A DNA stretch of 64,000 nt, from NCBI RefSeq assembly GCF_035582795.1, contig NC_134371.1, positions 51,315,001 to 51,379,000 of the forward strand. The letters run 5' to 3'. This stretch comes from Mycteria americana (taxonomy: Eukaryota > Chordata > Aves > Ciconiiformes > Ciconiidae). Position numbers and translations under genes: made by a program. Under the pieces are notes generated by a model that saw nothing but the letters and a program-made list of their open reading frames with translations, was not told the DNA's origin and did no database searches. The number at the start of each line of letters is the position of its first letter. Position 1 is the stretch's first letter. Shown one piece after another: positions 13,316-26,300 of this stretch.

Positions 13316-14690
13316 ATTTATGTTACGTATATTACAAATCATAATTTATAAATACATGTATAAGTTAAAATTAAACTTGTGTTGGCAGTTCAGTTCTCTG
13401 TACTAGTACCATGGAGTCTGTAAAGTGATTAATGATGTGTCTCCTCAAAAATCCTGAAGATAAGAAACAGTAGATGATTTTCAGGGATTAGGCCTTTTGA
13501 ACTGTTAAGTGTCCTATAGATGGCATACCTGCTCCCACTTGGTCCTCTGAAAAGAGGAAAGGGATACATCAGTTCCAAGGGAACATTATTCCTTATTTTT
13601 GCAGATTGTGCAAAAATAGTTCAATGCACAATTGTGAATGCCAATATATTAAATTCAGGAAAGTCAAGTTGCACAGTTCCAATGTCTTTAGGAGATAAAC
13701 TGCCTGTTTGCTTAAAAACTTGACTCTAGTGACATTGCTGCTTACCATGTGTTGTTACTTTGGGGGGGGCGGGGGGCTTCCTCACTATTGCCATTGCTCA
13801 ACAAATGGTACTTCTTTCACATCAGAGGGCCAGGCACAGTAGAACTGGCTGTAAAGTTTTGACGATGGCAAGAGAGTGATTTTTGTTGAGGTGAGTGAAG
13901 GCTGATGCTGGTGACAAAAATCCATTTGGATACCAGTGCGGTCAGGGCCCTCAATTAGATTGAGCTAACAAACCCTGCACCTGTAGACCCAGAGGTATTT
14001 TCATATAGGGCGTTTCCAGCCTGCTTCTTTACGGAGCTGATATGGGCAACCAAAGAGACTCCCTTCGTTCCTGGGGCTGGATCAAGGCAGATGGGGAATT
14101 AAGAGACACCCTGCATACCCACATGCAACTGACATGGGATGTGAGTTTCTGAGGGGGCTATAATGCTTCGAACAATTTTAATCAATTTGTAATTAGGTTT
14201 TACTATACAACCATCAATTACTTTGTCATAGGCTTTACGGGACTGTAGGTTTAGTGATATTTTAAAGTGTTAAGTGACCATGTGTTTTACAGGTTTAATA
14301 CGGCTTTAGCTTTTAGGCGATTGCGACATTTTGCAACTTTTTTAAAGCTTAGTAATCTGTTCCTTGGCTCTTCTGTGTGTGCAGAACCCATGTAGCAACA
14401 TATTTTAAAACCAAACTAAATTATTAACTACTCAATTAAAGCCAAACCATTTTCAGCCTACTAGCTGCTTGTTCATATACAGAGAAAATAACTCATGTGC
14501 AGTGTGAATTTAAATGATCTGTATGTTTATGTGTTCAAAACATGTAAAATAGTTACAGTGAAATTATATGAGTCACAAATAAGATTATTGAGGGCCATTT
14601 TAATTGGTAATGGCTATCTGAAGAACTCTTCCACTTCTTGGCCATCCCCAGCCTTTAGCAGCTCCTATAACTGCTTGTATGAAGTGGCTT
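13316..14690. other. Intergenic DNA, no gene recognised
   Basis: Flanking DNA to the right of the LTR-like insertion turns abruptly AT-rich. It contains a short G8-C-G6 run at 13,762-13,776, which could fold as a G-quadruplex on the plus strand. No coding exon is recognisable. Confidence 0.6.
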
Positions 14691-14800
14691 GAAGCTGAGC
14701 ATATGGATGCTGGTGCTTCAGAGCAGTGGCACTGATATTGAAGCTGGTAGAGAAGCTGCTATGAAACTGTGTATGTAAGCTCTTGGCCCCAGACCGGTGA
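14690..14800. repeat. Diverged repeat, copy A (with 15,708-15,815)
   Basis: Read on the plus strand, this segment starts TGAAGCTGAGCA and shares scattered words with a segment about 1 kb to the right, ending near CCCAGA. Read on the minus strand, both translate to open frames with a common skeleton (G.K..HT, then AT, then AQLQA, then a stop about 7-12 codons later). The similarity was judged by eye and may be chance. An old duplication, a degenerate repeat family or remnants of a duplicated exon would fit. Confidence 0.25.
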
Positions 14801-15707
14801 GTGATTTCATGAGTACAAGGTCCTACTCCTAAGCCTCTGTCCTTCTGCAAGGAACCTGCCCCGCCATTTCTGCCTGCTCAGTGCTGCATTCTGCATCCAC
14901 TTCTGTGGAAAACTCATCCACGGCCTGCTTGCTGTTTCTCCATCATTAAACACTCCTCCCTCCGTGCATGTCAGCAGCAGCTCTTGCTATTAGTGTCTAC
15001 AGGCACATTATGTTAAGAACAGTTTAATAATGTTAGAATTTGGCCTGGGAGAGCCTCTATTACCAGTGCTGGTTCTAACTTTGTTTCAGGCCAGAGAAGT
15101 CCTGGAGAGTATAACAGTTTCTAAAATACCATAATGGAAAAAAGAACTAATATTTGAGGCCAGTGGGAATATTCCACCTCTCTGTGCCAAGGAGCCTGTG
15201 AAGGGAGCAGTGTATCAGCAAATGGAGAGGCTTACTAAGTGACCAGTGCAGTCCTCGGGAGTTTGCCCTGTCCAGAAACCTGATAGACTGTTACTGCTCC
15301 TGCTCTGATAAATAATGCTGGCCAGCATTATTTATTAGGGAGGAGAAATGATAATGCAATGCTGCACTGGGATGCAGATGCTTGCTATTGGAAGAATGGC
15401 TTCTCCCCCTTCACCCTCCTACCTCAGCTATGTTCTGCAAAGAAACAAGGAAGGATAAGCAGCATGGACGTACATACAGCTGTTCTTGCAATAGTAACAG
15501 TCCTTCGCTAGTCAGAAATGCTTATCACCGTATCAGCGTGGCGATACGTGACTTTTGCACGGGGTGAGGTGTTGTGTTAACTAAAACTACTGTCCATAGC
15601 GAGGGAATGAGGAACCTCACATGGGAGAAGAGAAGAGAAAAGGTCCTTGCTGAGTCCCGCCCTTGCAGCTTAGGACTGTCCCAGGTTCTGCACGTCCTTG
15701 GCCGCTG

Positions 15708-15815
15708 CCTGAAGCTGAGCAATTGATACAGGGTCAGCTTTGAAGGTGGCAAAGGAGACCAGACTACTCGGGTTGAGACTGCAGCTTGTGTGCTGATACT
15801 TCTGACCCAGATCTG
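15708..15815. repeat. Diverged repeat, copy B (with 14,690-14,800)
   Basis: This is the second member of the pair. On the minus strand it gives an open frame ending ADPVSIAQLQAAAKDVQNL before a stop near 15,670, and its codons look more protein-like than most frames in this region. It matches no protein I recognise. It could be a remnant of a coding exon or an old repeat; I do not call it a gene. Confidence 0.25.
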
Positions 15816-15867
15816 AGAGCTGAAATGTCTTTAGCTGGAATGGGCAGGGGAGTGTATGGAGAGGCAT

Positions 15868-18800
15868 GTTTCTGGGGGTGAGAGAGATGTGGCTAAATTC
15901 TGGACTCTGATACTCGTGGACAATGAATAATGAGCAGAGAAAAGGGAAGAGGGTTGTGGTACAACCTTTCTTTTAACTAATGCTAAATTGAATGCTTGTT
16001 CAGTAACACGATATAATAATATTTAAATAAATGTGGAGGACTAACCCCTCCACAGGGTGTGCGTAGAACCTTCCGTATCTGATTCCTGAATCCTGCACTT
16101 GGTCCTCCAACATGGAGTTGCACTGTGCATATCTGATTTTCTTCATGGGAGGGTCAAAATATGTTAAAATAGTCTTTTAAAACGAAAAATAAAATGTTGA
16201 GGCTTTTTGGGGGAGGAAGAAGCTGAAGGCAAGTTGTAGATGGGAAAACTGTCTTTTTTTTTTTTAAGATAGATGGCTGGCTGGAGTCTGTGTTTTAGCT
16301 TAAACAAGGGTAATACAATTTGTGGAAGACTGTGACAGCAGAGCATATTTATCTAACTTTTGTTTATTATTCTCTGGTTTTCTGAATTTCTAAACCTCTG
16401 TTTCAACATATTTAGAATTCCTATTTCATTTTCACAAGACACTACATTTTGCGTTATGCATTTGGCTGTATTGCATGTGCAAGGGTTACAAAAAAGGCAC
16501 TATATGTGCATTACGGCTGTACCTTTATATTTATCTACATGCCAAGATTAATCCAAGATGTGGTAATGTTTTGCCTTAGAGCAATTGTACCAATGAACCT
16601 TAACCCTGATCTTAAGAGACTCACTCTCTGTTCCTGTGACAGTTTGTTTATTCTTCACTTCAGGGCCTCTTTTGAGCTAAAACAGCCATTAAGAGCAAAT
16701 TGTTCTGGACAGCTTTTCTGCCTCCGAGTAACAAAAACTGTGCGACTTACTTTCACTTCTTCCTATACCTTTTCCAGGTGATTCCTGCAAGCTTAAATCC
16801 ACGGTAGTATCCGTCTAGCACTGGAATATTCTAAATGCGGAGAAATGATAAGACTCATTAACAGTGTGACCTTTCAGCATTCTCTGTAAAAATTGCTGCA
16901 TGCAGGGGACAAATCCCACTGTGCTTTATGAATACAATGTGTACAATGTCCACACTAGAGGAAAAAAAAATACATCCAGGTATTTCGTGTATTTTCAGTT
17001 ATTTGTGTGGGTTCTTGTGCTGTGCGAGCGGCAGATAAAATTATAGCCGTACTGTAAAAGAACGTTACGTGTTAAGGGTTTAGTCCTAAAATAGGTCTAA
17101 ATCCCTCTAATTCAGTGGAAGGTGTAAGTGCTCTGTATTTCTTCAAGTACTTGATTAATCCAATTAATAAACTTTAAAAATATTAAGAATTATTAAAAAG
17201 AATTAATAACCTCAAAAACTGACTGAGAATATATCCCTATATTAAGCAGGAGATATTATTTTTTTACTTCATTACAAACAAATATATTACCTGTGAAAGT
17301 GTAAAATAACAGAAATGAAAAAGGATTGTTTGCCTGTAGTACAGTGGAGATATCATGGGGAAAATGGAACCCACTTCAGCTGCTGTTAAAGTTAAGAAGA
17401 GCTGGATCAAACCTAGGATTAACTCTTACGAGGCACCACAGCTCTTGACTTCACTAATCAAGGATTAAAACTCAATAACTATATCTTTCTGTTCCCTAAA
17501 GAAGAAATAACTCCTAGGTAGATTTAACGTGGTAAAGCTTGCTTTATTAAACCTGTTTTAATTAACCAAATACCTTACATTATTCCAGGTCCTGCTATAC
17601 TGTTTCTTCTTATAGGACAACTACTGAAACAGAGACAAAGGTCAGTTTAGGAATATAAAACTATTTATTTTAGAATTGTATTTAAAATGACAAGAAGTTA
17701 ATCAGAGATGAAGGTATCAATCTTTATAAAGCTAAAATCTCAGGCTGACTGCAAATAGGTTTATAGTAGAATAATAAATCATTTACTGCCCTATTAAAAA
17801 CATATTTTGTTGACTTGTAGTTGCAACATAATTTACAAATTGCTGGAAAGGAGGTAGAATTTTTTTTTTTTGCATTTTCACAGAGATTTTTCTTTCTTTG
17901 CTGCTGCCACAGAACAGAGACAGCAGTTATTTCCGTAGTATGGCAAGTATTCTTCCTTTCTGTTTGCGTAATCCTAACATAACTGAGACATTGCACTGCT
18001 TAGAATGAAGAAAAAATATTATACATGTATAGATCCGTATGCATAATGTTTATGCAATTACTGATTTTTTTTTAATAGAAGTATTTGTATTGCTAATTGT
18101 AATTGAGGTTTCTATCTTGTCCCCTCTATTTCTGTTTATTAGAAATTATGATGTAGGAAAATATGAACAAGTGAAAATCTGGTTTACTGTTTCATATTGC
18201 ATCTCATTAAATTTAAAGCTGCATAATTGTAAACTCTACAGTAACAATTCTGAACAAATTTATTTATAGGCAGTTGAATAGATTGAGGAGCTGAAGTGGA
18301 GTCTTACAGGATACTTAAGATATTCTGTGAACACTTTGTACTACATGCATTAATGGTAAATTTTGAGAAGTGTTAAGTGTTGATAGATGCGATGAACAGA
18401 GCTTGCAATAAGCTTCATTACAGCTGCAGCAGTTTGTAAATACGAGGGTTATGACAGCTTAGTCAAGCCGTAACCAAGGAATTCTTGCAGAATAAGCACC
18501 TGCTTATTGGCTATGCTCCCAAGAAAAATGAAACACTGAGAGAAATCTCAGACTGGTTTTTCTGTGTAAAATCTGCTTATGTTCAGGTAATACTGTCCTG
18601 TAGTGAGGATCTGAGGACTTAACCAGATTTTACAACAGGAAGAACTCTTATCTTGTCTGTATGATTTTACGCAGAATATGTAAATTTTACAGGTGATGCT
18701 CAGTTAGCTGTAGTTTTCAGGAAAATTATGTAGGAACATAAATAATTCTAGTATTTCATGAAATATGAATAAAGGCCTATTCGATACATTTTTTTTGAGG

Positions 18801-19952
18801 CTCATGGGAGGCCTAAATTGAATGGTGTTGCTGAAGCTCTTTTGAAGAGATATTCTTTAAAATTTTTAACATGCCACATACTTTTCCATTAATTTGAAAT
18901 AGTTTTCAATTCTTTCAGTGTTCCTTTATGATTGAAAATTTTGTCAAATGCCAGTCGTCAGTTGTGCAAAATTTCCAAGAAGGGCTATTGGACTTGTCCT
19001 AAAATGATTAACCTCAGTGCTGGAAACAGTTCACTTTTCTGCATTGCTGCTTCTTGTTATTACAGAAGGAAACAGTCCTCTGTCACTGTTGGGCAAAATG
19101 TTTTGCCCCTAAGTAAGATTATAGAGATATTGTTACTTGTCTATTTGACTTCTACAAACACAGAAAGCCCAGTGCTGCTGCTTGCAGGGCATCCTCAGTT
19201 CCCTGTGTGTCTGCTCGTGCAAGTGGTTTTCCCTGCATCACATCAATGCGTACTGTGAATGTAACAGGAGTGGAAAAGACAGAGTACCTGTCACATATGT
19301 TGATAAGACTCCTGCTGCCGCAACATCTTTCTCACCCCAAATTACAGCAGGCCACAGCAAGACTGGTTTGGTTAAAAAAGTGATAAAAACACAGAAAAGC
19401 TTTCAAACTGAGAGAGGTCAAAAACTCTAATTAAGATAATTATATACCTTAGATAAATAAGCTGTGCCATGATACATCTAGTCTTTTAGAAAGTAATAGC
19501 AAATGCTGATAAGTTAGAGTAGGAACGGCTATGCGCTTTATCTTACAAAACGTGGTGAGTAAGATATTCATGAAACTGAAATGTTTTGCCTGCAAAACTG
19601 AAAGTAAATTTTTTCATACAATGTGTATTTTCCTTGGGGAAATCATTATTTCAGGATACTGTTTGATACCTAGAGTTTAGTGGGATTTAGAAAAGGAGTT
19701 GACAATGAAAAAAACCCCAACAAACCGAAACAAAAACCCAAGCTTACTCAGATTTGACATACTGTTAAGTAAAGAATTAAGTATTTTAGAAAAGAGATGA
19801 ATTCTTATGCTACTGACTCACGAGGTCTAGAAGAATCTTTACTTGAGGCAGATGTGACCTAACTCCCTCTTGCAAAACTCCTTCAAGTTTTATGAAATGG
19901 CTGTGGCCAAGGACAAAGCTCTGCACCAGCTGAACCACAGGCCTGATCCAGC
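15868..19952. other. Intergenic DNA, no gene recognised
   Basis: This is strongly AT-rich, CpG-poor DNA with long AT stretches, for example around 17.15-17.3 kb. No exon, RNA gene or mobile element is recognisable. Confidence 0.6.
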
Positions 19953-20320
19953 ACGACAGTTGTTACTCCTCCACTCCGATGGCAGTAATTCCCCCATGAT
20001 GTAGAATGAGGTCCTCGCAGCGCCCTGACACCTACTAGTGTTAGGGGGAGTCGGCGTCCGTGCAAAGAGGGCGGTTTCCTAGGTCATACCAGGTAAGAGA
20101 AGTCCAGCTCAACCTCCTACGTTGCGCTAGCCTGTAGAAGCACCAAGCGTTAAAAACTGCCACTGCAGTTTTGGAGACGTAAACGTAGCTCGCGTACATC
20201 AGGTACACAAGCTCTGGTGACTCCTGCGTAGCTGGTGAGGAGCAGGAGCTTCCGTTCTTGCTGTCAGGAGGGCTGTGTCCCTCCGCAGAGGCAGGGCACT
20301 GCCAGGTACATCTTGCCGTA
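19953..20320. promoter_or_regulatory. Small CpG-rich cluster (candidate promoter or enhancer)
   Basis: I count 19 CpG dinucleotides in about 370 bases, while the next 360 bases to the right hold about two. Roughly half of the bases are G or C, giving an observed/expected CpG ratio near 0.7 by hand. On the plus strand it contains a consensus 5' splice site CCAG|GTAAGAGA, with the exon end at 20,092, so it could be a first exon of an unannotated transcript or a distal first exon of TGFBR3. Equally it could be an unmethylated enhancer or a CpG-rich repeat. Confidence 0.35.
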
Positions 20321-23300
20321 GTGACTGCTTAGGACTGGGGAAAGGGAGCATTGAGCCACCTTCTGCTAACCTCCACCACAGGGGTCTGTGAGACCCCAGG
20401 TGTGCCTTTTCTTTCCTTATCTGCTCCCCTCTCAGCAAACCTTGGTGACAGACACAGTTGATGCTTCCAGGCACGCTCTAGTGTCTTTTTGCTGGTAAAA
20501 AATGCTGATTGGCATCCTAATGAAAATCTAATTGACACAATCAAATTGTCTCTTGTTGATCCTGAAGTGCACGTGGTGACAAATCTCTTCTGTAGTGACA
20601 CACACTGTAAACAATTTATTTTCATGTGTAAAGGAAATATGTCACCTCCAATGTGCCCCTGCTTTACATCAAAGATACACTGTTAAGAGTTTTATCTGAT
20701 AATTAAGAAACAGCATGAAGATCAAATGTTGATTTTAATTTATACAAATAATTTCTATTAAACTGCTTCTATGAATGAGACTATCTGAAATTGAAACCTT
20801 GAAAGTGCTTTACAGTAAATGAGGTATTCAGCATCTTAATATTTACTGCTGAAATACGATTAATTATATATTATGCTATTTATTGTGAAAGCTGGATACA
20901 CTTGAACATAAACTCTCCTAGATATAGATGAGCTGCCCAACTTGGATGCTTTTTCATTCTCTTTTTGGCAGCAAATTTCATACATTCTAAGTGAAAACTC
21001 CCATCTTTTCTTATTACTGTTGCATGTCTGAATTCAAATCTCTCTTATAATGCTGGGCGTGGTTTTACTTGCTTTATCGTTGGCATTTCCAATAGTTTTG
21101 TGGTGGTGATTTGGAACCTAAAGAGTAGAGACATCCCATCTCTAAAGTAATGGCAAAATCATAAGAAAAACTGAGTGCGATACTACAAAATTAGGCCACT
21201 TTTACCCCCTTTGCCCCTCCCTGCCCCCAGGGCTGAAGTTGGCTGAGCCACAACTAGTTTAGTTGAGAAGTTTGTTTACAGTCTTATGCAAGAGGCTTTT
21301 ATTCTACATATGTTACAAATAATAGCTTTGGACTAATAGGAAGATCCTAGAACGTTACTCTGACATCTGTAAGTCATTATTAGAAGTTACATTCCTGGTT
21401 GAAGGATCTCTCCAACTCTCCCCTCCTCCCCTTCTCCCAGATCTCTGCTGGAAAAAAAGACAGCCCCTGTATGCTGGAAGAAACTGGTTCTGATATCTCT
21501 TATAGTAGCTATGCGGATAATCCTTACGGTAGAAGTCCGATCTCTCTCCTATGTATCAACAATGGCTTAAGTACACGACAATTACTACGATAACAGAAAA
21601 CCCCCTAACTTTTGGGAGAGCAAATTGTCTGGTGAACATATGTCTAAACGCTAAAGTTCGCAGGCTCTTTAATCTGAAGTGGCCTGATTCAGCCACTCTG
21701 ACTTGTGTCAAATAATGTGTGAATTTTCCCAATAAGCAGAGCTAACAGGACTGGGGCCTCGGCTGAGTAATGCAGTATCCTACAAGGAACAAAATGCAGC
21801 ATCCTACAGAATAGTATGTGCTTTTTTCTTTGCTTATTTTGGCCTGAGTCTCATCCTTGTTTGAGCCTTGGTCTTTGGCTAGTATTTGTTTGCTAGTACC
21901 ACTAGGAGATCTGAACTCATGTAACTGAAATAGCGAGGGGTTCCAACTTGCATCTCTCCAGGCAGATGACCTCATTATGGCTTTAGTCAACACAACTTAG
22001 ACACTCAAGCAATTTCATTAACTCTGAGAGGAACAACTTATTAACTTATTGGTAAACACATCAGTAATTGCTTGAACTGGGGCTTGACAAAGATGTGCAT
22101 TATGGATCAAGTTCCCTAAAAACTTCACTGGCAAAGATGGGTAAGATGATACCCTAAATCAGAGTACCAGAATAATCCATGCACTGTTCTGGCATGCAGA
22201 ACAAACATAAATTAATACTAAAAGTAGTAAAGTAAAACCACTTTGTAAAAGTTGGGGGGGGGGGGGGGGGTTGACATGTAGTACACAGAAAAGGGAGAGT
22301 GCAATGTAATTAGATATTATAATGAAAAGTTTTGTGAAATTTCTCAAATTAGCTGACAATTTTTGTAAGCTTTTTTGTTAGATCCATAAATCAGATTAAA
22401 TTGATTACTGCTAATTTTTTTAAATTGAAAGGAAAAATATTTAAGTTTAATCTGACCAGTTTTAGCGTATGCAGAAAACATGCATATGTTTTCTGTGTGA
22501 TAAGTGTGAAAGACTTGCAAACAATTTGTATGTGCAATTGATTGCTTCTCTTTTCATACATGCTAACATTAAAATCAAAGTGATAGCACATTTCTACAGT
22601 ATATAGTTGGTCAAAATATAATTAAAAGAATTACAAATAATTCTGAAAGTTTTCAAAATAATGCTTATTCTTTTGAACATGTTACAAGGACTGTAAGAAA
22701 GCAGAAAAAGGGGCAAACTAAAAAAAGATTGCTCACATTTACATAGCAAAATTAACAGTGGGCTTGTATAACGCTTTCCTTTCTAGTGTGTGATAAGCCC
22801 CATGTGCAATATCTGTATTTGTTAGCAGATGGAAGATGGGAGCAGAGGGAGGTGTTTCTCATTTAAATGGATCTGCTTTCTTTTTTTAAATAATAACCAA
22901 GAAATAAGGTATCTTTTTACTGTGCTTGGCTATATGTACTTGGTTGCTTAAAATTGCCCTGAACTTATTAATAGTATAGCACAGCATTCAAATAATATAA
23001 TTTGTGGTGGGTGTGGGAGTGAAGACCTCGTAGTTGAGTTTGGGAATATCTACCATGGGAAATCTGTTATGAAATAACTGTTACTTCGCACAGTGTGGTC
23101 CATTCCAAATGCTAACCATTTACTCTTCAGATATTTTTCATGAGCCTTGCAGATAAGATATCTCTGTGGGGACTGATTTAGCTGCATTCAGAAAACTAAG
23201 TTCTCACCAGAGATGGGGAAATCACCCCACCTTTCTTTCAATTTGGTGGTAGAATATTAACGAGGGGAGCGTTCGTCTCTGGAGCTTCCCCCCACCCTTT

Positions 23301-26300
23301 AGCACATCAGATTCAAATTAGCAATATTTATTATCTAGAAGGGTGACTCAGTGTCAGCTGTTTTCAATTTTTGCTTATAGCACCCTGGAGAAAAATGTAT
23401 ATCTAAGTAACAATTTACATTTTCATTTCTATATTTTATTGCAGTGGAGCTGGTCACAATACCATAGTAACAGCTGCTTTGCAGATTCACTTTTGACAGC
23501 ATTTGATTCTTTGCCATAGAGGAGGTGGTTAAAAGGCTTGCGCATGGTAAGAACTGGTAAACCTGCAATTCTGAATAATTAAGTGCTATTATTTTGTTTA
23601 AAGAATTTAAGCGGAAACATTTGTCTCTATTTAAAGAAAGCCAAGTATTTACAAAAATAAGTAAAAAGAAATATTCACTGCATTATTTTGCTTCAGGACT
23701 TGCTTCATACATAATGTGTATGCATATTATATTCAACAGCATGTGCAACGTGTAAAGACAATTTTACAACTTCTACAGCTGTTCACCACATGTGTGACTG
23801 CATGGGGAAAACAAGTATGAGCTAAGAATGCTCCCCAGCTTATGCCCCTATGAGAGATGTATATGGTTACAGTAAAAAATGTACATATAGGCGTTGTTAA
23901 TAAAATGCTAATAGTTACCAAGGATTAAGTTTTGAGTAGTACAATAAACCTGTATTTCAAAAACTACACGTAGAACAAGAAAATTCAACTAAACTGCTGC
24001 ATATGTTGGTTTGGACTTTTTTTTACCTACAGAAATTCAACAAGTACACAAAACCCAACATGGGCTTTAGTTTTACTACTTAGGATAGGAATTACTCTCA
24101 AACATTAACTGCATTTCTTGTAATTAGAAAAGAGAGCAGCCCAGTGATATGTTTTGTCTGTCTTTTGCTAACTTGACCTAACAGATGCTAACTTAGCCTT
24201 TCTGCTGGATGGAGGATGGTTTCATTTGTTGCCACCATACTTTTTACACAAAAGGTAAAAGAAAGTATGTTGCATCAAAGAAACCACTCTTGGTTTTGGT
24301 TAAAAAAAAAAGTGTTCTCATACCTGTACTAAGTAAGTCTGTTTTATCATGACTGTATGTGGAATTTATTATGCAGCTGTTAAGAAATTACCTTTGTAAT
24401 CCCTTCTGCATTAAAGAGAATTTTCTACCTTTTATATTTCTAACACTGAAACTTTGGACCCAAAGAATTCAGCTGCTTTCTCTTCAGGGATCTGAATTCC
24501 ATCCTATACAATGACATAGGACTGTGGTTGAATATTTTTACCTTGAAGAAGTAAAAGCATTTAAGAAATAAAGTTAAGCACAAGATAGTATCTCCTCTGG
24601 TATATCTGTCTCACACATACATGTATGGATATGTAAGGTTCCAAGGGTAATGGAGGAGTCATTTGTGTTTTGTTTGAGAAGAGAAAGAGGACTGGGGAGA
24701 AGGATTCTACAATTCCTTCATGGACAGTCAGTGAAGTTCTCCCTAGCAGAGGGCCAGTACAAAGCCTGGACACAACAAGGAGTCAAAATAGGAATGTCAA
24801 AATAGGAAAATAGTCAAAAGAATGGCAGAGCAGTGCATGAAAGCTGTTTCTCTGCATTGGCATAGGTTTCAACCCTTAGAAGCAGAGATCTAAAAATGTT
24901 TTGTGAATTTGAATTCACTTTGAGTGTGAACATCTTAGAATAGTATCAGATGCATCTATTTGGCAGGCAGCAAGTGTTAGTGCTGTCAGTGCCCTGCAGT
25001 ATCTTGTCTGTGTTTCTCTGGCCCATGTGGGTCCCTATAGAGCAGTTAGACTAAAATTGTGTCCTGTGAGGTATTTGGGATATGCCTACTTCAGCGTTTT
25101 ATGTTGGATCAGGAGCGGGCTTTGGAAATGAACCTCCTGGTCATTCCCACATATGGGGCTTTGGTTCGCAAGATGATTTGCAGTCTCAGAGTACACAAAT
25201 GGGATTCCTCCTGGGTGAAATTAAACTGTGACCCAGGACCTAACATGCTCCAACAACTAATGGACATGCACTCCACACTGGAATTGGTTGGAAATAATTC
25301 CCCATAAACTGTGCGTAGTGTAGACATCAGACCCTCAACACCTATGGTTTTGTTCTGCAGACCCCTTCCTATTGTACTGCACTAGCTGTTAATAGAGAGA
25401 TACCCACAGTCTGATCATTAAGATGTCTTGCTCTTTTTTAAAATGATTATGGGAATCTGTTCTTGTATCTCCTTTTCCTTCTGGAATTAATTACCGTTCA
25501 TTAACAAAGTGGTTGGTCTATTTCATGGGAGAAAGAGGATGAGACAGATGGAGGCCAGCCAGTCTACTTTAGCATGAGGCCTTTCTCACCCTCATAGTGA
25601 TAGTTTTGTAGCTCACACATTAGGAACAATTTTCAATGTAGTTAACTATTCTGCTTCTGTTGCCTCTTGATATCAAAATATCTTGACGTCTAAATATATA
25701 GATATCTAAGTAACATGAAAAAATGTGTTCTCTTTATCTGTGAGATAACACAGAGCTCTCTGGTTTATAGATTTTCCTGCCTGTCTGTGTGTACTTGAAT
25801 GTATCAGTGTATTTTCTAGAGTAGGTAAATGTTGTCCTTCCACGTTTTAAAGTATGTTCCATGTATGTTGTGTAGAAATGGTTTGTGGGTTCTTTTCTTT
25901 CTCCCCCCACCCCCCCAAAGAGCAACTGAATGAAATGAAGTATCAAAAAGAAAATGCAAGCACATAATGTTTCTTGCTTAGTAATTTTGGTCTCTTACAC
26001 CTTATGCAAGTTGAATTTTTTAGGTACGTTTTGGCTAGTTCAGAAAAGCATGAATTTTTCAGTATGAGCTTTGAAACCTCCTGCAGATCTATATTGCTAT
26101 GGTGGATGCCTACCATGCCAGCCTGTAAATACCTCAGAAAAAAGATTTTGTTGCAGATGAAACTCCCAGTCCTCGAGATAAAATTAATCCTTAAGGCAAC
26201 AGCAAAATGGAAAGACCTGAATAGCAAATTTAGTGGATACATAAATTTATGATCTCTGCTAAAAGTATAACTTGCCTTTGATTGTTTCTTTTTGTCCATG

